Assembly (NCBI GenBank): GCA_963724985.1
Contig: CAVRWV010000026.1
Coordinates: 62,001-126,000, forward strand
DNA: 64,000 bases
DNA from: JAJPJE01 sp963724985
Lineage (GTDB): Bacteria > Acidobacteriota > Terriglobia > Terriglobales > Acidobacteriaceae
Reading direction: 5' to 3'
Each line of letters opens with the position of its first letter. Within the stretch, counting starts at the first letter, position 1. The notes beneath the pieces are model-generated. The model saw only the letters and a program-made list of their open reading frames with translations. It was not told where the DNA came from and made no database searches. This document shows, piece after piece, positions 8,196-16,849 of the stretch. The position numbers were made by a program, and so were the translations under genes.

Positions 8196-8235
8196 TTTTC
8201 CACAGGCCGACTCTATTTTCCACAGGGCGCTTCTA
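8196..8235. repeat. two tandem 20-bp iteron-like repeats with DnaA-box-like starts
   Basis: Two adjacent 20-bp units (8196-8215 and 8216-8235) share 17 positions and each begins TTTTCCACAGG. TTTTCCACA is close to the DnaA-box consensus TTWTNCACA. Further copies of TTTTCCACA are at 6109-6117 and 13509-13517, all within the element. Confidence 0.5.
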
Positions 8236-8435
8236 TCTCTACCTGAAACTAGCGATACTGGGTGGTGAACGGAGCGGTATACCGTTAAGGCCTTTTCATT
8301 TACGAGAACAGTCTTGCTTGCGACGTCTGCCATCAACCTCGGTTGTGTAGACGCTGATACCTTGTTTCGAAGCCAGTGTCGAACACCTCGACAAGTTGAT
8401 CGCCTTAGGAACAGGACTTCAGGCTCAGAAACAAC

Positions 8436-10472
8436 ATGCGCACAGAACAGGGGATTTTCGAAGATCTTCGGCAATTGTGCTCTTCGCCAGGCTACATACA
8501 CGCGATTGCGCATATATGCTTGAGCGACAATTTCGTATCGTACGCCGACGGCGGTATCTCCGGAGATGATCTTCTTCAGAAATACTCCTGGGACCGTTTG
8601 ATTCGCGCGGAGATAATGATCCTGATCGGACTGCTTGTAAAGGAACCCATTGATTCTTCGACTCCCACACCCGAAATGCATCGTAGACAAGTCGAGGAAA
8701 CTTACAGGCTGATGAGCGAGCTACACGCGGCAATCTCTCGTCCTAGGTTGGCCGACGTTAACGGCGATGTACGCGGTGCGATTCTGGCGCCACCGACCGA
8801 TGAGAGCGTTTTTCGAGAGCCGATCCTTTACTCCGGTGAGTCCGCGTATTCATTTCAGTTCCGTGACCTTGCTGTGCCCAAATACACGGCAGACGATGAG
8901 TGGGTGAAGGAACTCAAGGGATTTCGAATTGCAGAAGCGCGAGATGTCGTACGCGCGTTCATGAAGGTCCAAGACGAAAACCTCACGAAAACCGTTCATG
9001 AGTTGAAAAGTGCTGCTCCTGAGGAACGATCGGTTCTAGCTGGTTTTGCGGTGAACGTTCACGACCTCGCGACACGCGCCGGTCTCCCCGTCGACACAGT
9101 AGAGAATGTGCTTGCTGCTTTCGTACTCTCTGAAGGAGAACTAAACGCGGGATTTCAGTCAGTACACGATTTCAACATTGTGTCTGCAAAGCCCCTTTTG
9201 AAGGTCAACGATTCGTTCGTGCTTTTCGAGCAATACAGCCTCGCACAGGCGCTATACGATTCTCCGTTTTACTGGATGCTTGAAGACGCCACCTACAAGG
9301 ACATTGCCTTACAACATCGCGGCGACTTCGCAGAGGAATTCGTGCGAGAACGCCTAGCGCGTGTTTTCGGCGTCGATAAAGTTTTCCGTGATCTGAAGGT
9401 TATCGACGCAAAGGGGAGGGACCTGACAGACATAGACGTACTCGCGTTATTTGGAAAACGTGCAGTGGTCGTCCAAGCAAAATCAAAGAAGTTGACGCTA
9501 CAGGCCAGAAGGGGTAGCGATGCGCATATTCGCGCAGATTTTCAGAAGGCTGTGCAGGATGCATATGATCAGGGGCTGAAGGCGGCGAGGGCCCTTACAT
9601 CGCCAGATCACGGGTTATTGGATGGTTTTGGCAAAAAACTGGCACTGCCGCGCATGAAGGAAGTGTTCATCATCACCGTAGTTTCCGACCACTATCCGGC
9701 ATTGACATTCCAAGCCGAGGAGTATCTCCGTGCGGAGGTGACGGAGGCGATTCGACCGGCGATCGTGACCGACGTATTTGCGATCGACGCAATGACCGAA
9801 ATGCTCGAATCACCTTTGTGGCTTATGAGCTATATACACCGTCGCAGCGGATATTCAGGAAGGCTACACGTTCCCGACGAACTTACCGCGCTTTCTTACC
9901 ATTTGAAAGCTAATCTTTGGTTGGACGACAAGTACGACCGCGTTAGCCTGATGGACGACATATCATGTGATCTGAACGCGGCAATGACTGTTCGTCGCGA
10001 AGGGCTCCCCGGCCAGCGCACTCCTGAGGGCATAATAACGAAATTCGCAGGAACGACGATTGAGCGCGTTTTTCGGCAAATCGAGAAGCATCCGGACAGC
10101 GATGCTGTGGAGTTTGCGTTTACGGTCCTCACGTGCGACGAAGAAACTGTAAGGAAGCTCTCGGAAGCCATTGACGACTGCGTACGACGATACAACGAGG
10201 ACGATCGGCACCATGATGTATTCATGAGTATTAGGTCGAAGCCGCCAACCGGCTTTGTGGTTCATGTAAGTCGCGATTATCCCTCAATTGCGTTACCGCG
10301 CCTTCATCAGCATTGCGTAATGCGCAAATACCTGCAGAGGGCTGATACCTGGTTCGGCATCTGTCTCGACCCGTACACATTGAAAGTGCGTTTTGCCGTA
10401 ACGACCCGATACCCATGGCGACGAAGCGACGAAATGGAGCGGCAAGCAGAAACATTCATAAAGACAAATTAG
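8436..10472 (+). CDS. large protein with a PD-(D/E)XK (NERD/Mrr-like) nuclease core
   Basis: The 678-residue protein contains, at about residues 296-352, the arrangement GDFAEEFVRERLARVFG, then TDIDVLALFGKRAVVVQAKSKK. This gives an acidic helix residue (E300/E301), the metal-binding Asp of IDVLALFG (D334) and the Q-A-K pair (347-349), matching the E...D...QxK pattern of Mrr and NERD-type nucleases. The N-terminal 290 residues and C-terminal 300 residues are unfamiliar and may hold sensor or DNA-contact modules; no ATPase motif is seen. It probably cleaves nucleic acid, and its position in a tRNA island next to a restriction-modification gene suggests defence. The exact family is not recognised. 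Confidence 0.7.
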   Translation: MRTEQGIFEDLRQLCSSPGYIHAIAHICLSDNFVSYADGGISGDDLLQKYSWDRLIRAEIMILIGLLVKEPIDSSTPTPEMHRRQVEETYRLMSELHAAISRPRLADVNGDVRGAILAPPTDESVFREPILYSGESAYSFQFRDLAVPKYTADDEWVKELKGFRIAEARDVVRAFMKVQDENLTKTVHELKSAAPEERSVLAGFAVNVHDLATRAGLPVDTVENVLAAFVLSEGELNAGFQSVHDFNIVSAKPLLKVNDSFVLFEQYSLAQALYDSPFYWMLEDATYKDIALQHRGDFAEEFVRERLARVFGVDKVFRDLKVIDAKGRDLTDIDVLALFGKRAVVVQAKSKKLTLQARRGSDAHIRADFQKAVQDAYDQGLKAARALTSPDHGLLDGFGKKLALPRMKEVFIITVVSDHYPALTFQAEEYLRAEVTEAIRPAIVTDVFAIDAMTEMLESPLWLMSYIHRRSGYSGRLHVPDELTALSYHLKANLWLDDKYDRVSLMDDISCDLNAAMTVRREGLPGQRTPEGIITKFAGTTIERVFRQIEKHPDSDAVEFAFTVLTCDEETVRKLSEAIDDCVRRYNEDDRHHDVFMSIRSKPPTGFVVHVSRDYPSIALPRLHQHCVMRKYLQRADTWFGICLDPYTLKVRFAVTTRYPWRRSDEMERQAETFIKTN

Positions 10473-10637
10473 CGTTAATCACAAGTAATTAGGTGCCAAT
10501 GGAGATGCTCTTGATAAGCCGTCAGAATCAGAGCCTATTCGGACTCGAAAAATAACCCCTAGTAATCGGCGGTCGGCGCACCCACTTAAAGACATCGAGT
10601 TGCTTCGTCCCAAAGACAGCATCGAGAATTGGAATTC

Positions 10638-11219
10638 ATGAGAAATGACATTCTTACCAAACTATCTAGCGAGTTAGAGGTCGAAATCACAGCTGAGAGG
10701 CAGGTTGTTTACATTCTTGTTGAGGCCCGGAAACTATTGGAGCAACAGGGCACACTGGAGAAGTTTCGAACCCTTAAGCTCTGCGCCGACTGGGCGGTAC
10801 ATCCCAAACTTGACCGCTCAGACGCGCAAGTGGTTCTGAAGCGATTCGACGCATTCGAGATGGAACACCGTAAATCTGGCGTCACTGTCGCTGAATTTCA
10901 GTCTCAAGCACTTCGAGATTTTCTGTCGTATGAAAACTTTCGCGGCGAGCTTATTACATCGCTTGCTCAGGAAGGTGCTAACGTCGACCGGCTGAAAGCT
11001 GATGCTTTCTGGCAGTCATTCATTCAGTACTACTCTGCAGTGATCCGGGACTGCCCGTTGGAAGCAAAATCAACTAACACTCAGTTGGTGAGTTGCGTCA
11101 CCTGCCTAGCATGGCCGGAAGAACAAGCCAATGCTATTTTTCCAGGTAAGCGCGTAATCCAATGGAACTGGGATCTGAAAAGTGGAACTGGAAGAAACGC
11201 AGTGTGCGCGCTAGTTTGA
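10638..11219 (+). CDS. hypothetical island protein, 193 aa
   Basis: The product begins MRNDILTKLSSELEVEITAE and is a soluble, mainly helical protein. The segment FRTLKLCADWAVHPKLDRSD looks like a conserved core, with another helical region to about residue 140; the C-terminus is short and less ordered. I do not recognise the family. It lies 165 bp after the nuclease-like gene on the same strand and could be its partner. The ATG at 10638 is chosen over a TTG three codons earlier because GAGAATTGGA precedes it. Confidence 0.6.
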   Translation: MRNDILTKLSSELEVEITAERQVVYILVEARKLLEQQGTLEKFRTLKLCADWAVHPKLDRSDAQVVLKRFDAFEMEHRKSGVTVAEFQSQALRDFLSYENFRGELITSLAQEGANVDRLKADAFWQSFIQYYSAVIRDCPLEAKSTNTQLVSCVTCLAWPEEQANAIFPGKRVIQWNWDLKSGTGRNAVCALV

Positions 11220-11490
11220 GGTGAGCGAAGGTCATTCTCGTTACGACTCGACTACGGTCCATCTTGCTGCGCTCTGAGTGTGTCGCACTTGTTTTTGCGG
11301 ATTCGAGTCGAATACGGAGAGTTTAATCGGCTGGAAAGTCTACGAAACTCAACGGACCGACGGTACGCCTTGTGCGGCCCACGCTTCCTTTAGCAACATG
11401 GGCGTTCTCATGGCGAGAAGGACACGGGCATCGCCACTTGCTGCGCGGGCGGGCTCACTCGTGTCGCCTTCTGAGGCTCACCTCTAACAC

Positions 11491-12026
11491 TCAGGAAACT
11501 TTGCGAATGGTGGGTTTATCCAATTCGCGGTCTAGCATGACGTGGATTCTCTTCAGAATCATCAGCAGGGTGAGAACGAAGTTCGTTGTCAGGTAGACGA
11601 GTATTCCCGTAAATACGGGCCCAGTAAACGCGTCGGTGCCTCGCATCTTGACCTGAGCTACAGCAACTAACGCGCAAACAACAATGGCGATAGAAACCAA
11701 AATAGAAAAGCAATGTTGTTGTGCAGCTCGCGCAAAACGGCGCCTCTGGTCTTAGCGAGTGCTGTTGGATGATTGCTTTCAGATGAAAACGTGTAGATCA
11801 GGATTAGCAGATTTAAGAGAAGCCCAGCAAAAATCGCAAAGGCCGCCAAAAGAGCGTTAAGAGCATCAACATACAACCGCCAATGCTGCCATAGACCCAC
11901 GGCCACCGTAATGAGTGGTAAGCCAAAAAACAAGACAATGTCTGACCTGCTTATCTTCCCCGTGGAGAAGTCTCTCAAGGAATCTAAATGGCCCTTTACA
12001 ATTCGTGCGACGTTGATCTTGGTCAT
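11491..12026 (-). pseudogene. four-helix membrane protein (RexB/KwaA-like layout), frame-disrupted
   Basis: Two frames overlap at about 11,700. The first (12026 down) gives MTKINVARIVKGHLDSLRDF with two membrane helices (IVLFFGLPLITVAVGLW; LLAAFAIFAGLLLNLLILIY). The second gives the last two helices (VSIAIVVCALVAVAQV; LVYLTTNFVLTLLMIL) and a basic tail. Joined, they make a roughly 178-residue protein with four helices. The break lies at a TTTT run (CTATTTTGG), where one extra T would restore the frame. The start overlaps the stop of the upstream soluble gene by ATGA, so the two were translationally coupled. A small four-helix protein coupled to a soluble partner is the layout of RexB and of KwaA in phage-exclusion systems. 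Confidence 0.65.
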
Positions 12027-12958
12027 TGGGCCACCTTCGGATAAATCCTGGACCGAGTATTCTCTAGCAGCACTAGAGAGAGTTCATGAATTGAATCGAA
12101 CTTCGGGTGTCCATTCTTATCTAAATGTACCTGAGCTGTGATGTCATGATAAGACCGTAGCCGCGACCGATTTGTGAAATCCAGCGTCCTGCTGCTTCCG
12201 CCAAGCTTGGTCTGCACTTTGACATTTTCATATTCGAAGTGAGTTTCCGTAAGCTCAATCAACTCGGAGACCGTTCTCTTTCCTGCAATTACCTGTTTCA
12301 AGCGATTGTTCAATGGAAGCGACTTGCCCTTGCGTGCGTGAACGACAAGTTCCACGTACCCTTCGGTCTCTTTGTGTCCCGAATCATAAGCGTCAATGAT
12401 GTCGGACGGAATTCCAAATCGCACAAATCGAATGCTTTCTATTTTTCCTTTTAGGTATTTCTCAAACTCCTCCGCCTCCACAAGAGGGCTGATTCGCAAC
12501 CTGTACTCCGGGTAATCAAGCTCGAACTTCGTTTTCATTGTCTGGTAAACGATTTTCCGAATGCCGAGTACTCCCGATCGTTGCAAGATCAGTATCCCTT
12601 CGTCGGGTCCATCCGGTATATCAAGCAGAAAGTAAAACGGGCGCATATCTGCTTCGTCTTTCTTCCTGCGGTGAACAACAGAACCTGTTGCCACGTTCAG
12701 CAGATCGCTTTCTACTCCATATTCTCCGGTTTCTATCACCCCAAACAGAGTACGATCTTCTTGCCCCAATTTCTTTACAGTCAGCACTCTTTGAGATTCC
12801 TCGTGGTTCTGAGTCTTCTCTTTAAGCCCGTTAAGCAGATCTTTGCTGAAGGTAAAGAAATCGTCTGAATCAGCAAAATTAGAGAGAGGATCGGCTTCTT
12901 TCTCTTGCGTGTCCCACAGCTTTACAGAATACGCAGCCAGCGAGATTAATTGTGCCAT
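12023..12958 (-). CDS. RexA-like (or KwaB-like) soluble partner of a phage-exclusion pair
   Basis: The 311-residue soluble protein starts MAQLISLAAYSVKLWDTQEK. By eye it shows the order of segments I remember for lambda RexA: a strand-rich N-terminal half ending RPFYFLLDIPDGPDEGILIL, a conserved RLRISPLVEAEEFEKYLK block, a GYVELVVHARKG strand, and a C-terminal VKVQTKLGGSSRT...LDFTNRSRLRSYHDI module. Similarity to RexA is at the level of layout and scattered residues, not high identity. Its length also matches KwaB. RexA senses a phage DNA-protein complex and opens the RexB channel; here the next gene is a four-helix membrane protein overlapping by four bases. The function is inference. Confidence 0.55.
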   Translation of the reverse strand: MAQLISLAAYSVKLWDTQEKEADPLSNFADSDDFFTFSKDLLNGLKEKTQNHEESQRVLTVKKLGQEDRTLFGVIETGEYGVESDLLNVATGSVVHRRKKDEADMRPFYFLLDIPDGPDEGILILQRSGVLGIRKIVYQTMKTKFELDYPEYRLRISPLVEAEEFEKYLKGKIESIRFVRFGIPSDIIDAYDSGHKETEGYVELVVHARKGKSLPLNNRLKQVIAGKRTVSELIELTETHFEYENVKVQTKLGGSSRTLDFTNRSRLRSYHDITAQVHLDKNGHPKFDSIHELSLVLLENTRSRIYPKVAQ

Positions 12959-13165
12959 TGGCCCGAAATACTAACACGACTAAGCAGGAGGTCCTCTTTC
13001 TGAGGCCATTCTGTTCCAATTTCGGAAAAAGGCATGGACAATGCCACGAGGAGCAGTCGATTCGAAAAAAGGGGGCGACAATCGTGATACGAGGTGTCAG
13101 GATATTAAAAGCGACACAATCATAGCCGTCTCAGGACGTGAACCTCCTATTACGAAGGAAGAGCA

Positions 13166-13411
13166 ATGACAGAGCTAAGGTATGACGTGGTTGCCATTAT
13201 CAACGCGCATCCCCAGCCCCGTAGGTCTTTTGGCGGACCCGTAGCGGCAGCACAAGAGATTGCAAAGCTCCACGAGCAAGGTCACAAGGTCAAGTGTCTG
13301 ACCAATGCAATTACCAAGTCCGTAGAGTCTGTTCGCTTGTCCAAACTGGCAGAAAGAGTTAACAAAATTCTTGAACACAACGGGTTCAGAGGTGCACCGT
13401 GGACGCCGTAG
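13166..13411 (+). CDS. small hypothetical protein, 81 aa
   Basis: The 81-residue product starts MTELRYDVVAIINAHPQPRR and has a basic, soluble composition with no known motif. AGGAAGAG directly precedes the ATG, which supports real translation. It is the only plus-strand gene between the RexA-like gene and the restriction-modification gene. No function can be assigned. Confidence 0.5.
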   Translation: MTELRYDVVAIINAHPQPRRSFGGPVAAAQEIAKLHEQGHKVKCLTNAITKSVESVRLSKLAERVNKILEHNGFRGAPWTP

Positions 13412-13533
13412 CGCATGTACCATTTGGTACAAAAAGTCATCAGACCACGGATTGCAAAGAGTGTTTGAAGTCTCGTCCGGTTGTTGGTCCGTAGTTTCTG
13501 CTGATTGCTTTTCCACAGGCAATCACGCATAAG

Positions 13534-16374
13534 TTAGGTGATTCCGGCAGCTCGTTTCAGCGTTAAGTCCGAACTAGCACGCTTAAGGTTCAACTCAAGC
13601 AATCGCCGCAAAATCTCAGACTCAGGCATCTCTGGCGACCATCCATAGGCCACAAGCACGGCTCTATCAAGCGCATTGTGCAAATTGTTAAGCCATTGTG
13701 GTCGCTGATTGTAGAGGTTGGTGAGAGTGCGCTTCTTCAGTTCCGTGGCAGACGCTCCGAGCGGATTAAGCCAGGCATCGCGCTTTTGAGCTAGCTGTTT
13801 AGCGGCGTCGGCAATGGCGTTTACTCCCGGATCATCTTCCGGTTCCGTGCCGGGCGGCCAAGGAAAAGGATAAGTCTCGAATGTGGTCTGAGGAGTGTAC
13901 CTGAAACCGCTTTCGGCCTCGCGAACTTGAGTGCCTTTTCTGCGTGCCCACAATTCGTGGACGCTCGAATGTAGCACCCCAAGAAAATAGTCGTCGTCTC
14001 GGGCAAAAACGAGTGTGCCCTGGTTGCAGAGTACCTCAAGCTTCACCCAAACGAAAATCCTGTGTTTAGAAACAGCAGGTGTCGCAATGTACCGTGTCAC
14101 GCTCGAAAGCGCTGTTCTCATTTCGTGCCGCGGTCGAGCGTATTGCCACCAATTCCCCGCGTACTTGGCACGCTTACCGCTCATGCGAACCGGGTACACT
14201 ACCCTCCGCACGTACTCAAACGGTAGCTCGTATTCGGCAGCTTGAGACTCTGGCATGAGCCCAAAGTCAATCGTCCATTGTCCTCTGGAGTGTTGGACAA
14301 GATCGACTCCGCTGCAAACGGGGCGAACAACATCAGAGTTCGTCCGGCCATTCACGTTGAGAGGGGCGGTAAGCATCGACTGAGCGACGCTCGATCCGAC
14401 GTCGAAGGGTGCCTTCGCCGACGGTCCCATAAAACAAAGCCCAACATTCTCCTTAAGCGGAAGAGCTACTGTTAAATCTATATCAGCAGTTAGATCCGCG
14501 TTGATAGCTGCGACATTTTCGCCATCCAAGTATCGGCTTTTCTCGAAACCATCGTCGAATCCCACCATTGAGACGTGAACGTTTGCACCGTCGAGAATCC
14601 AATCGCGATCAGATTGCGCCCAGAATATGTCTCCGCTCTGTTTGATCTTCTCAAGGACCTTCCGGTTCGCACCACCGCGAATCCCCTGCGTTGCCAACAA
14701 CCCGACCCGTTTGCACTGGCGTTTCTCAATTTCGACTCTTGCGCGTTCGAACCAATAGCAAACGAGGTCTGCGAACCTAGGTATACGATCTGCGTATAAA
14801 GCAAACAATCCGTCTACATACGTATCCCCGAGTTCCTGGCGAATCTTGTTCCCGCCAAGGAATGGCGGATTCCCGATGATGAAGTCCGCTGTCGGCCATT
14901 CGGGTTCAACAGGTTTTCCGTCCTTGTTGTAGGCGAGTACAGCGTCCATTCTATGAATGTTGGTCAAGGGCTTCAAAATCGGCGAACTTCCGAAGTTCAT
15001 GCCGTTATCATGCTGCCACTGGATGTAACCGATCCACACGACTACGGAGGCCAATTCGTGCGCATAAACGTTCGTTTCAATACCGTACAACTGCGAAGGG
15101 TCAGTTTTCGGAAGCAGCCCGGATAGGCCGTGTTGCGCGGCAAAGTTGCTGATCTGCTTTTCTAGATCGAGGATCGACTTAAGAGCGACATAAAGGAAGT
15201 TCCCGCTGCCACAAGCGGGGTCGAGCACTTTGATTTTGGAAACTTCGTCGGCGAAGCCCATCAGCAATTCGCGCAGCTTGCTCTTTTGCTTCGTTCGCGC
15301 GCTTCTAATGCTGGAGTCGAGCTTCGCGCTAATTTCTTCCGCTTCTGTTCTCACCTGTTGCCATCGACGACGGAGCGGCGCCATGACGACCGGTTCCACA
15401 ATAAGAAGGATGTCGTCCTTGCTGGTGTAGTGGGCACCGAGTTGTGAACGCTTACTGGGGTCCAGGCTGCGCTCAAAGAGAGTGCCGAAGATTGCTGGTT
15501 CGACATTTGCCCAGTTCAGGGAGGCCGCCTTCGAAAGGATGACGAGGTCGGCGGTGCTCAGCAGGTAGCTCTGATCATCGGAGAACAGGCCGCCGTTGAA
15601 GTAGGGGATGTTATCCGCCCCGAAGGTCCCATTGGGTGCCGACATCGCAGAAAAGAGTAGCTTCAGTTTCCTGTCGAAATCGGCGGGGTTGCCGATGCTG
15701 TTATTCACGAGCCTCGAGAAGAGTTTCCCTGGAAGCAAACCCACATCTTCAGAGAAGAGGCAGAACAAGAGCCGCATGAGAAAGTGCGCGCTCTTCTCGG
15801 GGTCGATGCCTCGATCACGCAGACTTTTAGCCAGCTGCGAGAATTGGGCGGCCGCTTCTTCCGTTACCTGTTCGGTAGTGCGTCCGGGCTTGAGTTTGCC
15901 CGGGTCGGTGAAGGCACACCTCAGAACCTCCAATGGAGGGAGGGGACACTCGGCACTCGGTTCGTTTTTTTCGAGAGCCGCCAGGTCGAACTTGTAGATC
16001 TGGGTAGCGGTATTGTTGAAGTTGGTATGAACTTCAAAGCGGTCGAGGTCGCAGGTAATCAGTAACGGAGGGTTTTCTAGGTCTTCCCGATATTGGAGGA
16101 GCTGCCTGTAGGCTTCGTCCAGGTTCTTCCGTTTCCCCTTATATTCCCAGCCAAAGAAGTCTCGCTTCCAAACGTCAGCCCAGCCATCTCCACCGTCGAT
16201 TTTGGAAGTACCTCTTTCGAATGTGTAGCTTGAACCATCTGGGTCCGCCTCAGCAGGTTTTGGTTCACCCAGGATGTCACAAAGACCGTTGAAGTGCGTC
16301 TGAGAGGCGCTGCGTTCAGTCAGGGTCGATTTCTGCCAAGTCGCAACAAACTCTGGGAGCGTGAGCGAGGCCAT
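13534..16374 (-). CDS. MmeI-like type IIL restriction-modification enzyme
   Basis: The 946-residue protein joins a nuclease and an adenine-N6 methyltransferase in one chain. The N-terminal nuclease shows WADVWKRDFFGWEYKGK, giving D67-x9-E77-x-K79, the spacing of the MmeI catalytic site. The methyltransferase has motif X GAHYTS (313-318), motif I DPACGSGNF (385-393) and motif IV NPPF (502-505). A target-recognition and C-terminal helical region follows. The length is near that of MmeI (919 aa). Enzymes of this type methylate one strand and cut about 20 bp away, so no separate nuclease gene is needed. The open reading frame is intact, so the system may be active. It is the last gene before the right end of the element. 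Confidence 0.88.
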   Translation of the reverse strand: MASLTLPEFVATWQKSTLTERSASQTHFNGLCDILGEPKPAEADPDGSSYTFERGTSKIDGGDGWADVWKRDFFGWEYKGKRKNLDEAYRQLLQYREDLENPPLLITCDLDRFEVHTNFNNTATQIYKFDLAALEKNEPSAECPLPPLEVLRCAFTDPGKLKPGRTTEQVTEEAAAQFSQLAKSLRDRGIDPEKSAHFLMRLLFCLFSEDVGLLPGKLFSRLVNNSIGNPADFDRKLKLLFSAMSAPNGTFGADNIPYFNGGLFSDDQSYLLSTADLVILSKAASLNWANVEPAIFGTLFERSLDPSKRSQLGAHYTSKDDILLIVEPVVMAPLRRRWQQVRTEAEEISAKLDSSIRSARTKQKSKLRELLMGFADEVSKIKVLDPACGSGNFLYVALKSILDLEKQISNFAAQHGLSGLLPKTDPSQLYGIETNVYAHELASVVVWIGYIQWQHDNGMNFGSSPILKPLTNIHRMDAVLAYNKDGKPVEPEWPTADFIIGNPPFLGGNKIRQELGDTYVDGLFALYADRIPRFADLVCYWFERARVEIEKRQCKRVGLLATQGIRGGANRKVLEKIKQSGDIFWAQSDRDWILDGANVHVSMVGFDDGFEKSRYLDGENVAAINADLTADIDLTVALPLKENVGLCFMGPSAKAPFDVGSSVAQSMLTAPLNVNGRTNSDVVRPVCSGVDLVQHSRGQWTIDFGLMPESQAAEYELPFEYVRRVVYPVRMSGKRAKYAGNWWQYARPRHEMRTALSSVTRYIATPAVSKHRIFVWVKLEVLCNQGTLVFARDDDYFLGVLHSSVHELWARRKGTQVREAESGFRYTPQTTFETYPFPWPPGTEPEDDPGVNAIADAAKQLAQKRDAWLNPLGASATELKKRTLTNLYNQRPQWLNNLHNALDRAVLVAYGWSPEMPESEILRRLLELNLKRASSDLTLKRAAGIT

Positions 16375-16737
16375 GGGTTCCTGAGTTTCAGTTTAGGTCG
16401 AGCGATAAACCGGAGTTGATTCTACCTACTTATTTGAATTTCAGTCGAAACGACACAAGAACACTCAAGAAATAGGAACCCGATTGATCACATAAGTCCA
16501 CTTCTTGCATTTTCGGGTCTGGTACATAACTAGGCCAATTCAATGTTCATGCGCTCGGAGCGCCGACTAGTCAGGACTCACGGCAAGACGCTACATTTTT
16601 CCCGAAGCGCTATCCGAAATCCTCAGAGATACAGACAAATGGCGCCTACGCCCCGCGCACATGGGCACGCCGGACAACAGAAACGGAGAAACCTGCTCGG
16701 GAAATATCCTGTGCGGGCGATATGGAATCCCGAACGT

Positions 16738-16759
16738 TGTATACCATTTTGTGTACCAC
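16738..16759. repeat. inner repeat next to right att
   Basis: TGTATACC-NNNN-TGTGTACCAC, the partner of 2856-2877, in direct orientation. Its position just inside the attachment repeat suggests an integrase arm-binding site. Confidence 0.5.
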
Positions 16760-16800
16760 TAAACGCGATAGCTGGCGTTATCACGTGCCAGGTGCTTTTT

Positions 16801-16836
16801 TGGGCAAAAAGAAAAGTCGCTCAATTAGAGCGACTT
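16801..16836 (-). terminator. rho-independent terminator of tRNA-Glu
   Basis: A nine-base-pair perfect stem (aagtcgctc / gagcgactt, 16814-16836) with a five-base loop is followed on the minus strand by a T-rich run (tttctttttg). It lies 13 bases past the tRNA 3' end. Confidence 0.8.
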
Positions 16837-16849
16837 AGCGGATGATAGC

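Larger units (their letters stand above)
7977..8435. other. 459-bp non-coding region with iteron-like repeats
   Basis: No convincing gene is found here. The region separates two divergent genes and contains the 20-bp motif at 8125-8144, a pair of 20-bp direct repeats at 8196-8235 that each begin with a DnaA-box-like TTTTCCACA, and a small palindrome cggtataccg near 8275. It may be a promoter region or a replication or transfer origin of the element. Confidence 0.5.
16375..16849. other. 475-bp right-end region of the element
   Basis: No supported gene is present. The only open frame (16543-16845, plus) is rich in Arg/His/Ser with no ribosome site and runs through the integrase-type repeat. 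The stretch carries the second 22-bp inner repeat at 16738-16759 and the terminator of the tRNA. Confidence 0.6.

Noticed and set aside
11690..11720. Programmed -1 frameshift in the membrane protein gene
   Set aside because: The site is not a canonical X-XXY-YYZ slippery sequence and no pseudoknot or stimulatory stem is evident; a simple indel is the simpler reading.
16543..16845. 100-residue plus-strand frame at the right end of the element
   Set aside because: It runs through the inner repeat and terminator, and its composition is not protein-like.
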